Shown: positions 34,215-43,085 of the stretch, in pieces | Numbering within the stretch: position 1 is the first letter of the stretch | Layout of the letters: each line of letters begins with the position of its first letter | Assembly: GCF_016598475.1 (NCBI RefSeq) | Contig: NZ_JAEMUX010000046.1 | Span: 1-64,000, forward strand | From: Streptomyces adelaidensis | GTDB taxonomy: Bacteria > Actinomycetota > Actinomycetes > Streptomycetales > Streptomycetaceae | Direction of reading: 5' to 3' | DNA: 64,000 nucleotides | The notes under the pieces: generated by a model | What the model was told of the DNA's origin: nothing | Databases searched by the model: none | Seen by the model: the letters and a program-made list of their open reading frames with translations, nothing else | Program-made: the position numbers and the translations under genes

Positions 34215-34904
34215 CTGGAACGCCGCGAAGTCGCAGCCGTCCTGGCCTACATCGGCCGCCTCGACCCCCGCACCATCAGGACCGACGCCGGTGAGGCCCG
34301 CGACCAGATCGCCCAGTGGCACGAGCTGTTGAGCGACGTGCCCCTCGCGACGGAACACGGCTGGGACGTCCGCGAGGCGATACGAGCACACGTCCTCGAC
34401 TCCCCGTACCCGATCCTGCCCGTGGATGTCGCCCGCAAGTGGCGCGCGTACCGACGCGACCGCCTCGACCGGCACACCGATCCCACGCCGTCCGCCGATC
34501 CGGACGATCCGGCGTCCTGGCGTGCCGAGTTGCTCGGCACCCGGCGTGCTGTCGCCGCCGGGACGGCCGCGCCCTCGACGCACCGGCAGATCACCAGCGC
34601 TGCCCCGCACTCGGACATCGAGGCCCGCCTCGCCGCCATCGGATCGTGCATCCCGTCGACCGTCCGCGCCGAGCTGGCCCCCTACCGGCCGGCCCGCGCC
34701 GCACGAGAGGCGGCCGTCGCCGCAGGACAGCCCGACGCCCTCAGCGTTCCGTGCCAGTGGTGCCACGCCGCCCAAGGCGAGCCGTGCCGCAACCGGCGTG
34801 TGGGCCTTGACGGTCGGGCCCGGGGCAATGCACCCCGCGCGACGCCACACCCGACCCGCGTGGACCTTGCTGCGGTGGAGCTCGCCCGGCAAGAAGCGGC
34901 GTGA
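34215..34904 (+). CDS. Phage-type zinc-finger protein, probable CTG start
   Basis: Product of 229 aa if read from CTG 34215. The conserved-looking N-terminus ERREVAAVLAYIGRLDPRTI is in frame directly after the TAA of the preceding gene, and no ATG, GTG or TTG lies before it; GGAG stands nine bases upstream of CTG. A TTG at 34329 would give a shorter protein. C-terminal zinc finger CQWCHAAQGEPC with a basic GRARGN...TPHPTR segment matches DNA-binding phage zinc fingers of actinobacterial elements. Likely helper in element replication or regulation. Confidence 0.75.
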   Translation: MERREVAAVLAYIGRLDPRTIRTDAGEARDQIAQWHELLSDVPLATEHGWDVREAIRAHVLDSPYPILPVDVARKWRAYRRDRLDRHTDPTPSADPDDPASWRAELLGTRRAVAAGTAAPSTHRQITSAAPHSDIEARLAAIGSCIPSTVRAELAPYRPARAAREAAVAAGQPDALSVPCQWCHAAQGEPCRNRRVGLDGRARGNAPRATPHPTRVDLAAVELARQEAA

Positions 34905-34992
34905 CTCGCACCAACTCCCTGTCCCTGAAAGCCGTTTCACTCTCGGTCGACGGCGCGACGCCGTATGCCCGGTGGATCCTTTGGAGAACCCC

Positions 34993-35511
34993 ATGCCCCC
35001 CACCGCAACATCTCCCGCCCCGACACCACTTCCTCTCCAGCGCCGGACGCCCCCGTGGCAGGGCACCGCAGTCGCCGTGCTTGTCGCGCTTGAATATCTG
35101 ATCATCTTCGATCCCCTGCAGTCGCTCGCCGCCGCGATGCGGGTCCCCGGATACCTGACCTACGCCTTTCCTCTCGCCATCGACGGGTTCATCGCCCTCG
35201 CCGTCTACGTGCTGGTTCGGTTGCGCGCGGCCCCACTCAGGGTTCGGGCCTACGCGTGGACGCTGACCGGCATCGCGATCGGTATCCGCGCTTCGGCGGT
35301 CGCCGTGCTCGGCGTCCTGGTGGGCCAACAGAGACCCGAAGTCGACTGGCACGTGGGCGACGTGATCGCCGTAACCATGTGCGGCCTCGCGCCGCTCGTC
35401 CTCGCTGGCACCGTCCACCTGTACGTCCTCGTCACCCGCCACGCCCCGAAGGTGATCCCCTATGACGTGCTGGCCAACGGCCAGGAGCCAACTCGGGACG
35501 GTGACGGCTGA
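34993..35511 (+). CDS. DUF2637-like membrane protein
   Basis: Product of 172 aa from ATG 34993, with GGAG seven bases upstream. Four hydrophobic helices: AVAVLVALEYLIIF, YAFPLAIDGFIALAVYVLV, TGIAIGIRASAVAVLGVLV and VIAVTMCGLAPLVLAGTVHL. The pattern matches DUF2637 proteins (SpdB-like context) of actinobacterial plasmids and integrative elements. It overlaps the next gene as ATGA. Possibly takes part in intramycelial spread of the element. Confidence 0.75.
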   Translation: MPPTATSPAPTPLPLQRRTPPWQGTAVAVLVALEYLIIFDPLQSLAAAMRVPGYLTYAFPLAIDGFIALAVYVLVRLRAAPLRVRAYAWTLTGIAIGIRASAVAVLGVLVGQQRPEVDWHVGDVIAVTMCGLAPLVLAGTVHLYVLVTRHAPKVIPYDVLANGQEPTRDGDG

Positions 35512-36773
35512 TGCCGCCTCTGCCACGTTGGGACGCCGGCTCCCTCGTGCTCGTCGCGCTGTCCTTCGTCGCCGGGGTGCTCGCCACGTGGCTGATCCGA
35601 CGAGGCCGACGCGGCAACAACGGCCATCAGCAAGAGCGACGAGGACCATTCGCGCTCCGGCTGGCTGCTGTGGCCGCGGCCGTCTGCACCGGCTACAGCG
35701 CCGACACCAGTTGGCGGTTCGCGGGCCACTACCTCGGCATGTACAGCACGGCGGAGCGGATCGCGATGTTCGCCGCCGGAGAGCTCGCTCTCTTCGCCAC
35801 CGCACTGCTGGCCAGGCAGAACCTGCACAGCGCCAAGAGGGCGCCGGGCCTGCCAGGCGTCCTGGTCTGGGTCATCACCGCGGTACAGATCATCCCCGCG
35901 TACGCCGAATCGGGTCTGGTCGGCGGCACCGTGAGGGCCTTCCTCGGGCCGGTCATGGCTGCCGTGCTCTGGCACCTCGCCATGGGCATCGAGCTGCGCC
36001 ACCGCATCTCGCAGGCCGCCTCCAACAGCCTCGTCGCCCGCATCGGCCGGGAGGTACGCGAACGGCTCCTGTCCCGCCTCGGCATCGCCGATCGCAGCCG
36101 TGACGCCCAACAGATCGCCCGTGACCGCGCCATCACCAAGGCCGTCGCCCTGGCCGCGCGGCTTGCCGAGAAACCCAAGGCCCACCGTGTGACCTGGCGG
36201 GGCCGACGTATCATGCGCCGCCTGTCCGATGCCATCGACCGGGCCCAAGTGGCTACCGACCCGCAGCAGCACGAGCAACTCGTGGCCCGGTTCGCGGCCC
36301 GCCGGCACGCTGCGGCGCTACTCGACGCCGACCTGAACTCTCCCTGGGCGCGAAGCACCCACCAGCGCACGGCGATCGAGCCCTCGGCACTACGGACTTC
36401 CGGTACCGGTCCACGTTCCCATGACCGACGGCATCCCTCACGGGCCGGTGAGCCGGAAGTGGCTACCCCCAGGAGTCGGCGGAACAAGACCGCAGCCCTG
36501 CCCAAACCGGGACCGTCATCCGCCGTTCCGGAACAAGGCGTGCCGGAACCGAAGCCCGGCCGTACAGGTCGCCCGCCCAACATGTCCGTTGACGAGTTGC
36601 TGGCCCTCGCACGGGACATCGTCGACCGCACCGGAACGGTCTCCCACAATGCGATCCGCGCAGAGCTCCGCAAGCTCGAACGCAAAGCTGCCAACACCCG
36701 GATCGCGCAGATCCTCGACACCGTCAAGGTCGAGACCGGCGTCCCGGAAGCAGTCGGTGGCAGCGGCGGGTAG
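35511..36773 (+). CDS. Membrane protein with cytoplasmic DNA-binding-like tail
   Basis: Product of 420 aa. N-terminal third has hydrophobic helices (VLVALSFVAGVLATWLI, LRLAAVAAAVCTGYSA, IAMFAAGELALFATALLA, VLVWVITAVQIIPAYA). The rest is cytoplasmic, helical and basic; the C-terminus (SVDELLALARDIVDRTGTVS, HNAIRAELRKLERKAAN) looks like a helix-turn-helix as in element transfer proteins. Translationally coupled to the DUF2637-like gene. I assign no firm family. Confidence 0.7.
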   Translation: MPPLPRWDAGSLVLVALSFVAGVLATWLIRRGRRGNNGHQQERRGPFALRLAAVAAAVCTGYSADTSWRFAGHYLGMYSTAERIAMFAAGELALFATALLARQNLHSAKRAPGLPGVLVWVITAVQIIPAYAESGLVGGTVRAFLGPVMAAVLWHLAMGIELRHRISQAASNSLVARIGREVRERLLSRLGIADRSRDAQQIARDRAITKAVALAARLAEKPKAHRVTWRGRRIMRRLSDAIDRAQVATDPQQHEQLVARFAARRHAAALLDADLNSPWARSTHQRTAIEPSALRTSGTGPRSHDRRHPSRAGEPEVATPRSRRNKTAALPKPGPSSAVPEQGVPEPKPGRTGRPPNMSVDELLALARDIVDRTGTVSHNAIRAELRKLERKAANTRIAQILDTVKVETGVPEAVGGSGG

Positions 36774-36932
36774 CGCCACGAACCTCAACCGGCAGGGGCG
36801 CCGGAAGTCATTCCGGTACCCCCATTCCGGCATTCCTGGCTGCCACTCCGCCGTGCGCACACGGGCCCGGCCAACCCTCTCCTGCGCGACCCACCGCACC
36901 CCACGACCGCACGCACCATGGAGGAGCACTCT

Positions 36933-37571
36933 ATGCACCACCGGCACCACGAAGTCCCCACCCACCACCACGAACGGCACGAGAGCCCCACCAGCCCTAC
37001 AACGCCAGCAAGTTGGAGGTCCGGACACTCCCCCGCAGGGGGAGCGCCCGAACCCGGCCCCGCCCCGGGGGTGGCGGGGTCCGTCCGGCGCCAGGGGGCG
37101 CCGGACGGGAAGGCTGCGACCGAGGGCGGATCGCAGCCAGGAAAGGTCGGCCGCGAGCGCCGGACCAAGATCAAGGGGAAGGCGCGTCCGCGCGACAAGA
37201 AGCAGCGTCCCGCCCAGAGTGTCCGCCTCAGCGATCACGAGCACGCCATCATCCAGGTCGGCGCCGATGCCGTCGGCATGAGTCTGGCCGGCTTCCTCGC
37301 CCACTCCGCGCTGGCAGCCGCCCGCGACCAGTCCCGCACCGCCGCCACCATTGCCACCGAACGCGATGTGCTCACAGAGCTGTTCGCCATGCGCCGTCAG
37401 CTCGGCTGGGCCGGCAGCAACCTCAACCAGGTGGCCAAGGCCCTCAACTCCGGTAGCGGTGTGCCCCACCTCAAGGAGGTGCTCGCCGACATTCACCGCG
37501 CGGCCCACTCCGTGAAGAAGGCCGCCGACCGGGTCACCAACCGCCAAGAGGAAGAAGGTGAGGCGGCTTGA
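36933..37571 (+). CDS. MobC-like relaxosome protein
   Basis: Product of 212 aa; ATG 36933 was chosen because GGAGGAG stands six bases upstream (ATG 36918 has none). A His-rich, Pro/Gly-rich N-terminus of about 100 residues precedes the MobC-like core: RPAQSVRLSDHEHAIIQVGA, then AVGMSLAGFLAHSALAA and LGWAGSNLNQVAKALNSGSG. MobC proteins bind oriT and assist the relaxase in nicking. Its stop overlaps the relaxase start by TTGA. Confidence 0.82.
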   Translation: MHHRHHEVPTHHHERHESPTSPTTPASWRSGHSPAGGAPEPGPAPGVAGSVRRQGAPDGKAATEGGSQPGKVGRERRTKIKGKARPRDKKQRPAQSVRLSDHEHAIIQVGADAVGMSLAGFLAHSALAAARDQSRTAATIATERDVLTELFAMRRQLGWAGSNLNQVAKALNSGSGVPHLKEVLADIHRAAHSVKKAADRVTNRQEEEGEAA

Positions 37572-39292
37572 TCCCCAGCATCCACAAGCAGGGCAGCCGC
37601 ACCCTCGGCCTGCTCCGCTACCTCTACGGCAAGGGCACCCACGAGGAGCACACCGACCCGCACCTGGTCGCCTCCTTCGACCACATGGCGCCCGACCCCG
37701 GCCGCGACCCCTCGGCCACGACGGAGGACCTCAAGCAGCTCCTCGACCAGCCCCTCCATCTGCTCGACGCAGACCAGCGGCCCGAGAAGCACGTGTGGCA
37801 CTGTTCGGTGCGCGCCGCCCCCGACGACCCGATCCTGACCGACGGCCAGTGGGCCGACATCGCCCGCCGCATCGTCGCGGCCACCGGCATCGACCCCGGC
37901 GACGGTGCGGGCTGCCGCTGGGCCGCCGTCCGCCACGCCGACGACCACATCCACATCATCGCCACCCTCGTACGCGAAGACGGCCGCCGCCCCGACCACC
38001 ATCGCTCCGGCAATCGCGCCCAGGCCGAAGCCCGCCTCATCGAAGCCGACTACGGCCTCCACCGCGTCACCCCCGGCGACGGCACCGCCGCGAAGCGCAC
38101 CACCAGCGCCGAACTGCACAAGGCCGAACGCCTGGGCAAGGAGCGTGCGGCGCGCGACGAACTGCGCGAAACCGTCCGCCGTGCGGTGGCCGGCGCCACC
38201 AGCGAGAAGGAGTTCTTCGACCGCCTGGCTGCCGCCGGCGTGTTGATCCGGCAGCGCGTCGCACCCTCCGGCGATCTGCTCGGGTACAAGGTTGCGCTGC
38301 CCGATGACCGTAACGACGACCAGGAACCAGTGTTCTACGCGGGCTCCACGCTCTCTCCCGACCTTTCCCTGCCCCGTATCTGCGAACGTTGGTCCGGCGA
38401 CACCCCGCCCCAGAGCACCGACACACTCTCGGAGCAGCCCACAGGCCCGGCACCCAGCAGCCCCGCGGCGGCACGGCGGCGGGCGGCCACGGCCGCGTGG
38501 CAGGCGGTGTTGGTCATCGACGGTGGTGAGGACGCCCAGGTGGCCGCACATATCGCGGCGGCCGGGGAGATCCTGGACGCGCTCGCCAAGACCTCCGCCG
38601 CCCACACCCGGACCGAACTGGGCGAGGCGGCCTTCGCGTTCGAGCGGGCCACCCGCTCCCACATCAAGGCTGAGCGCGGACACGACCGTGCCCTGCGCCA
38701 GGCCGCCCGCGACCTCGTCTACGGCGGCCCCGCGCTTGGCCGCGGAGAGGACGGGGCGACCACGGCGATGCTGATCGACATGGCGTTCTTCCTCGTCACC
38801 GCCGCCGCCCACTGGCACGCGAAGAAGGAGCACGCGCAGCAGGCCGCCGCCGCCCACCAGTCGGCCGAGCACTTGCGTGCCGCCTACCGGGCCGCGGCCG
38901 ACATCCCACTGGCCGCGCTGTACCAACGAGGCCGGCGCCTGTCCCAGCCCCTCCGCCAGATGCAGGCTTCCCACCTACGTCAGGGGGTGCCGGAGCTGGC
39001 GGAACAGGTCCTGGCCGAACCTGGCTGGTATGCGCTGGCCGCCACCCTCGCTGACACCGAGGCGGCCGGACACGATCCGACCGCACTGCTGACGGAGGCG
39101 GCTGGGCGGCGGGAGCTTCAGACCGCGGAGTCGGTCAGCGACGTGCTGGTGTGGCGACTGCGCCGCATGGCCGACCTGCCCGCCGACGCCTCCGCAATAT
39201 CTCAGCCCAACAGCAGCCCCACGGCGCCGTCGGCCGGGCGCACCACCGGGCCTTCCACGAGCCAGACCGACCCGCGCCGCAAGGCCAGATGA
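37568..39292 (+). CDS. HUH relaxase / mobilization nuclease
   Basis: Product of 574 aa from TTG 37568. The N-terminal relaxase has GSRTLGLLRYLYGKGTHEEH and the metal-binding RHADDHIHIIATLVREDGRR (three-His HUH motif), with AWxxW-like HVWHCSVRAAP before it. The middle EKEFFDRLAAAGVLIRQRVA matches the actinobacterial MobA-like family. Cleaves one strand at oriT and leads DNA into the recipient. The C-terminal part is a long helical Ala-rich region. It is intact, so the element should be mobilizable. Confidence 0.87.
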   Translation: MIPSIHKQGSRTLGLLRYLYGKGTHEEHTDPHLVASFDHMAPDPGRDPSATTEDLKQLLDQPLHLLDADQRPEKHVWHCSVRAAPDDPILTDGQWADIARRIVAATGIDPGDGAGCRWAAVRHADDHIHIIATLVREDGRRPDHHRSGNRAQAEARLIEADYGLHRVTPGDGTAAKRTTSAELHKAERLGKERAARDELRETVRRAVAGATSEKEFFDRLAAAGVLIRQRVAPSGDLLGYKVALPDDRNDDQEPVFYAGSTLSPDLSLPRICERWSGDTPPQSTDTLSEQPTGPAPSSPAAARRRAATAAWQAVLVIDGGEDAQVAAHIAAAGEILDALAKTSAAHTRTELGEAAFAFERATRSHIKAERGHDRALRQAARDLVYGGPALGRGEDGATTAMLIDMAFFLVTAAAHWHAKKEHAQQAAAAHQSAEHLRAAYRAAADIPLAALYQRGRRLSQPLRQMQASHLRQGVPELAEQVLAEPGWYALAATLADTEAAGHDPTALLTEAAGRRELQTAESVSDVLVWRLRRMADLPADASAISQPNSSPTAPSAGRTTGPSTSQTDPRRKAR

Positions 39293-39323
39293 TCTATGGA
39301 ATTCGGGACCTGGCGGCAGGTCA

Positions 39324-39360
39324 GGTGCCTCGGGCCACACGGAGTGTGGCCCGAGGCACC
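39324..39360. terminator. Perfect bidirectional terminator
   Basis: GGTGCCTCGGGCCACAC (39324-39340), loop GGA, GTGTGGCCCGAGGCACC (39344-39360): 17 perfect pairs between the convergent relaxase gene and the minus-strand gene at 39374. Confidence 0.9.
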
Positions 39361-39373
39361 GTGGGTTCGGCGC

Positions 39374-39793
39374 TCACGGCCGCGCTTCCGATTTCTCGGT
39401 CTGCTCGCTGGAGATGAGATCCAGTATCCGATCTATGACGCCCTCGGGGTCCTGGGTGCGATCGATCCAGCTGATGACCCCCTCGTGAAACTGCCTCCAC
39501 CCGTCGGTGTCGAACCGGTAGGCGGCCTCGCGGATCTGGTCGAGGATGCGACCCTCGGTGTACGACACGTAGATGCCGAGGAACTGGCGGACGTTGAGTG
39601 GGCTGATTTGCTTGGGGTCGTAGACGACGTGATGGTCGTCGCCGTCGAGCCGGTGGGTGAAGACGGTGCAATCGTCGAGAAGAGCCTGCTCGACGTGAAG
39701 GCGGCGCTGCGGTCGCTCGGACACGGCGGCGAGGTGGTCGCACATGCGCTCGCGGAAGTTGTCGAAAGCTGCTTGCCTGTCGATTGTCGTCAT
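39374..39793 (-). CDS. Hypothetical protein, small acidic
   Basis: Product of 139 aa. The sequence has RERMCDHLAAVSERPQRRLH, a central VVYDPKQISPLNVRQFLGIY and an aspartate-rich C-terminal half (WIDRTQDPEGVIDRILDLIS). No membrane segment or known motif recognised. ATG 39793 overlaps the stop of the gene before it (ATGA), so the two are one operon transcribed toward the relaxase. Function not known. Confidence 0.7.
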   Translation of the reverse strand: MTTIDRQAAFDNFRERMCDHLAAVSERPQRRLHVEQALLDDCTVFTHRLDGDDHHVVYDPKQISPLNVRQFLGIYVSYTEGRILDQIREAAYRFDTDGWRQFHEGVISWIDRTQDPEGVIDRILDLISSEQTEKSEARP

Positions 39794-40767
39794 ACCCCTA
39801 CCTCCGGCCGCGGCTCGGAGATCGCGGCCATGATCCGGTCAACCGCCCGCTCGACACGTTCCTGCGAGGTCGGGCCCTCGACCGGCCGTTCGGTCATCTG
39901 TAGACGCATGACGCGCAGGGTGTCTGTGAAGTCCGAAAGCCGGGAGATCGTGGCGTCGAGGGAGGGCGCGTCGAGGAACACACCGGGGCCGTCGGGGTCC
40001 TCTAGAAAGACGTCTGGGTATTCCTTGGTTGTGCCCTCGTCGAAGCCGAGATGGGCATGGAGCCGGACCGTGTCGGAGCCGTCTGTGTCGACTATGACCG
40101 CGGTGGCCTTGCGCCCGTAGTGCTCGATGTACGTCTCGCCATCGTCGTATTGGCGGGTGACGCACTCGTCGGGCTGGCACCACGACCAGTGGCCGGACTC
40201 GGCTGCCGCCCTGCCTTCCGTGAGGAGGCCAGCCATCTCGTCGATCGCTTCCGCCAGCTTGCGCAACTCGGCCGCCTTTGCCCGGGCCTGCCCGGCGTCG
40301 AGGTCATCGCCCTGCAGGCCGATGGCCGGTTTCGAGGTAGAGAGGTGGAACAGGTGCGCGTATACGAGGGGCTCTTCCCGGGAAATGCTGGTGACTACGT
40401 GATCGGAGCTGGTGTGGTCGAAGTGGTAGCCGGTCTCGACGCACCACCCATGTACGGTGCAACGGCCTTCTGCGGCTGAGCGGGTGGCGGCGATACACGC
40501 GAGCTCTTTCTGGAAGAGCTGCCCGAACAGGGCGAGCGCGGCGGCGGGGTCGGGCGCGCGATTGATCAGGGGCGAGATCTCAGCGGTCAGCTCCGTTACG
40601 AGTGCCTCCCCGGCCTCGGTGAGCTTGCCATCGGCAACGATGAGGCTGTCAGGGTCCACGTTCGTACGGGAAGCGGTGTTGGGGCGCCTGTCGCTTGGGG
40701 CAGGCAAGGACTCGGTCGCAGGAGCAGCCGACTGCTCATCGATGGTCGACTCGGTTGCGGTGTTCAC
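39790..40767 (-). CDS. Hypothetical protein with cysteine/histidine segments (DUF6907-like)
   Basis: Product of 325 aa from GTG 40767, with GGGAGAA upstream. Two Cys/His-rich segments: GRCTVHGWCVETGYHFDHTS and HWSWCQPDECVTRQYDDGET, a pattern of small metal-binding or DUF6907-like units. A Ser/Ala-rich N-terminus and an acidic, Asp-rich C-terminal half follow. First gene of a pair with the one at 39374. Common accessory-type protein of Streptomyces mobile DNA; activity not known. Confidence 0.65.
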   Translation of the reverse strand: MNTATESTIDEQSAAPATESLPAPSDRRPNTASRTNVDPDSLIVADGKLTEAGEALVTELTAEISPLINRAPDPAAALALFGQLFQKELACIAATRSAAEGRCTVHGWCVETGYHFDHTSSDHVVTSISREEPLVYAHLFHLSTSKPAIGLQGDDLDAGQARAKAAELRKLAEAIDEMAGLLTEGRAAAESGHWSWCQPDECVTRQYDDGETYIEHYGRKATAVIVDTDGSDTVRLHAHLGFDEGTTKEYPDVFLEDPDGPGVFLDAPSLDATISRLSDFTDTLRVMRLQMTERPVEGPTSQERVERAVDRIMAAISEPRPEVGV

Positions 40768-41169
40768 GGGTTCTCCCTTGATCGGCATGACGTGGGGTTG
40801 AACGCCTCGGCCGACGGCTCCACCCACCGGCTTCGAGACTCTCGTGCTGCTGTTCTGTCGTCGTAGTCCCAGCGTCAGGTGCGGTCCACGCGTCCCTTCT
40901 CCCTTCGAAGGCATCCAGCCCGAGAACCCTTACGCGGCACTACAATTCGCGCTCTTCAACGCACGGACTGGGCGGCGACAAGCAGTCCGCGTACTCAGCC
41001 GCACAGCAAAGATGCCCCTGCCGCCGTCCCCGAAGGGATGGCGGCAGGGGCATCTACGTACGACCACTGCCAGAAGGTGCATCCTTCATCCGGTCCTGCA
41101 CAGCGCAGGAGCACCGACGTGGGTGACGTCGCGCGGGATACGAGATAGCCGGTTGCAGGCTGAGAGGCG
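40768..41169. promoter_or_regulatory. Intergenic region with strong hairpin
   Basis: A 402-base gap upstream of the 40767 gene. GATGCCCCTGCCGCC (41011-41025) pairs with GGCGGCAGGGGCATC (41040-41054), and on the minus strand it is followed by TTTGC, so it terminates the DUF317 gene. No gene supported in the rest. Confidence 0.6.
41011..41054 (-). terminator. Hairpin terminator of DUF317 gene
   Basis: Perfect 15-bp stem with a 14-base loop, downstream of the minus-strand gene ending at 41170. Confidence 0.8.
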
Positions 41170-41973
41170 TCAGTCGCGGCGGACGACGCTGAGTCGGCCC
41201 TCGGCGCTCTCGGGCAGCGTGCGGCGGGGCACCGGGTCGGGTGAGGCGAGTGAGGAGGCGAAGTCAGCGACCAGGTCATGCGGGACGCTGGCGCTGAAGT
41301 TGGCGCACCACAAATACGGGGCGCGGAGAACGGGTTGCGCCCATGCCTGCCAACCCACCAGGTCGGGACGCGGATCTGCGTCCTCGATCAGCGGCGGCAG
41401 CATCTCCAGGGAGACGCTGGAGGAGAACCCGGGGTCGATGGCGGTGGTGTGGGGCCGGTCCACGTCGCGGACCCAGCCCCGTGCGCTGAGGGCGTTGACG
41501 ACCGTGTCGGGCCCCGTACAGCCGACGTCCGGCGCCTCACGGGCGTCGAGCGCGACGAGGAGATCGGCGAGCGCCTCGTACGGGACGCCGGCGGTGAAGT
41601 ACGCGTTCCACTCCGCGAGCGCGGAGGTGGCATGCGGGCGGGCACTCAGCTGCCAGGCAACGGGCAGTCCGCCCAGCTCGAACGGGTAGGCCGCCAGGAT
41701 CCACTCGGCGCCGCACAGCCCGTCCGGGCTCACGTACAGCAGGGTGTGGCGGGCCGTGGGCCACATGCGCCAGCCGAGGCCGGCCAGGGTGTCGCCGATC
41801 CGCTCGGCGAGAGCACCGTCGTCACCGGCGAGATGGCGAGGGGTGACCCAGTACACCGGGTCCGGCGAGTCGGGACGGGCAGGGTCGTTGAGGTGGTGCG
41901 GGTGCAGGGGCGCCTCCGTGGACTCAGGGTGTTTTTCCGGCAGGGCGTTGTACGTTCGCATCCTTCTCCGCAT
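41170..41973 (-). CDS. DUF317 domain-containing protein
   Basis: Product of 267 aa; ATG 41973 was chosen for AAGGGA eight bases upstream. Typical DUF317 repeats: YWVTPRHLAGDDGALAERIG, then WRMWPTARHTLLYVSPDGLC, GAEWILAAYPFELGGLPVAW and AWAQPVLRAPYLWCANFSAS. DUF317 genes are common in Streptomyces accessory DNA and elements; role unknown. It is transcribed as a single unit ending at the hairpin at 41011-41054. Confidence 0.82.
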   Translation of the reverse strand: MRRRMRTYNALPEKHPESTEAPLHPHHLNDPARPDSPDPVYWVTPRHLAGDDGALAERIGDTLAGLGWRMWPTARHTLLYVSPDGLCGAEWILAAYPFELGGLPVAWQLSARPHATSALAEWNAYFTAGVPYEALADLLVALDAREAPDVGCTGPDTVVNALSARGWVRDVDRPHTTAIDPGFSSSVSLEMLPPLIEDADPRPDLVGWQAWAQPVLRAPYLWCANFSASVPHDLVADFASSLASPDPVPRRTLPESAEGRLSVVRRD

Positions 41974-42077
41974 AGCACCAGTCCCTTCTGGATCTTTCCC
42001 GTCTGCCTCCGGCGAACTGGCGCAAAAGTGGACATATTTGTCCCGGCAAGCGAGCTCGATCTCGCCAGAATTCGCCT

Positions 42078-43085
42078 TCAGATGCCCAGTTCCTTCTCGA
42101 TCGCCATGGCCACGGCTGGCCATGGGACATTCGGTTCGTCGAACAGTCGCCAATAGCGATACGAGGCGCGGACCAGAGAGCTGACACCCAGCCTCGCCGA
42201 ATCAGGGTCGATCGTTCCGATCACCCGGCGTGTGATTCCGCCGGCTCCCCGCGCGGCGGGCCGGATGCCATGTCCAAGGAGGAGAGTGGCGGTTCGGACG
42301 GCGTCCAGGGTTGATGGGGGAGCCAGGGTCGCGAACCTGCCGAAGACGAGGTCTCTCCACCCCAGTTGCGTACGTGCCCAGGCCAGCCGTTCCAGTCCGG
42401 TGCCGAGGTCTACCGCCATGCGCTCAGGGTTGTCGGCGTTCCAGAGGAGGACGATGTCGCCGAGAGTCAGGTCGAGGTGGCTGAAGCGAAGGGTGATGCC
42501 TTCGACTTGACGGCGTCGCCATGTTGTCAGTTTGCCCTGGACGCTGATGTGGCGCGCATGGAAACCCAATCGCGACAGCACGCTGAGCCAGCCGTCCAAG
42601 ATCACACCGTATTCGTCAATGCGTTGAATCGGCTGGACACGGGAAACGTTGACGAACGAGGTCAGGAATCCTTCCCGGAGGTCGCCCGAAGCGTCACGCT
42701 GCCCGGTGAAACGGACAACAGGCTGGGGCAGGAAGCCGCTGCGGTAGGTCAGCGGACGCCCGTCCTTGAGGAGGGGGTCAAGGGCTTGGACGGCCGAGAT
42801 CGTCAGCTCGGTCTCGCGGCCCCACCGAATCGGCAAGCAGGCGTCCTGCGGGACCCCCTGGGCCGCGAAGCCCGCCTTGAGCCCTGCCAGTAGCTCTTCC
42901 CATGACGGGGTCCGACGAGGTGGACAGTACGGCGATCCTCTGTGCGCATGCTCGATCGCGATCCGTCCGTCGGAAACGGTGAACTCCCATTGCACTCCGA
43001 GGACTTGACGGAGGACCGCAGGTAGGCGGACCTCCGAACAGGCCGACGGCCCGAGTACGAGCTCTCTGGAACTGCTCGTCAGCAT
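42078..43085 (-). CDS. Alanyl-tRNA-synthetase-like catalytic domain protein
   Basis: Product of 335 aa. Motifs resemble the class II catalytic core of AlaRS: PQPVVRFTGQ (compare the QPSFRFTD region) and DIVLLWNADNPERMAVDLGT followed by GLERLAW (motif 3, where AlaRS has GMGLERL). The tRNA-recognition, editing and C-Ala domains are absent, so it cannot be a full AlaRS. Likely activates or transfers an amino acid to something other than a standard tRNA, or has lost catalysis. ATG 43085 overlaps the glycosyltransferase stop (ATGCTGA). Last gene of the seven-gene operon. Confidence 0.6.
   Translation of the reverse strand: MLTSSSRELVLGPSACSEVRLPAVLRQVLGVQWEFTVSDGRIAIEHAHRGSPYCPPRRTPSWEELLAGLKAGFAAQGVPQDACLPIRWGRETELTISAVQALDPLLKDGRPLTYRSGFLPQPVVRFTGQRDASGDLREGFLTSFVNVSRVQPIQRIDEYGVILDGWLSVLSRLGFHARHISVQGKLTTWRRRQVEGITLRFSHLDLTLGDIVLLWNADNPERMAVDLGTGLERLAWARTQLGWRDLVFGRFATLAPPSTLDAVRTATLLLGHGIRPAARGAGGITRRVIGTIDPDSARLGVSSLVRASYRYWRLFDEPNVPWPAVAMAIEKELGI

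Larger units (their letters stand above)
30806..39292 (+). mobile_element. Integrative mobilizable element core: integrase, replication, mobilization
   Basis: Starts at the hybrid junction next to the integrase and carries a serine integrase, a replication-initiator-like gene with iterons, phage-type zinc-finger protein, two membrane proteins, MobC and an HUH relaxase. No TraB/FtsK-type transfer ATPase or type IV secretion genes are visible, so it is probably mobilised in trans. Cargo likely continues rightward; the far att site was not found in the window. Confidence 0.65.
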
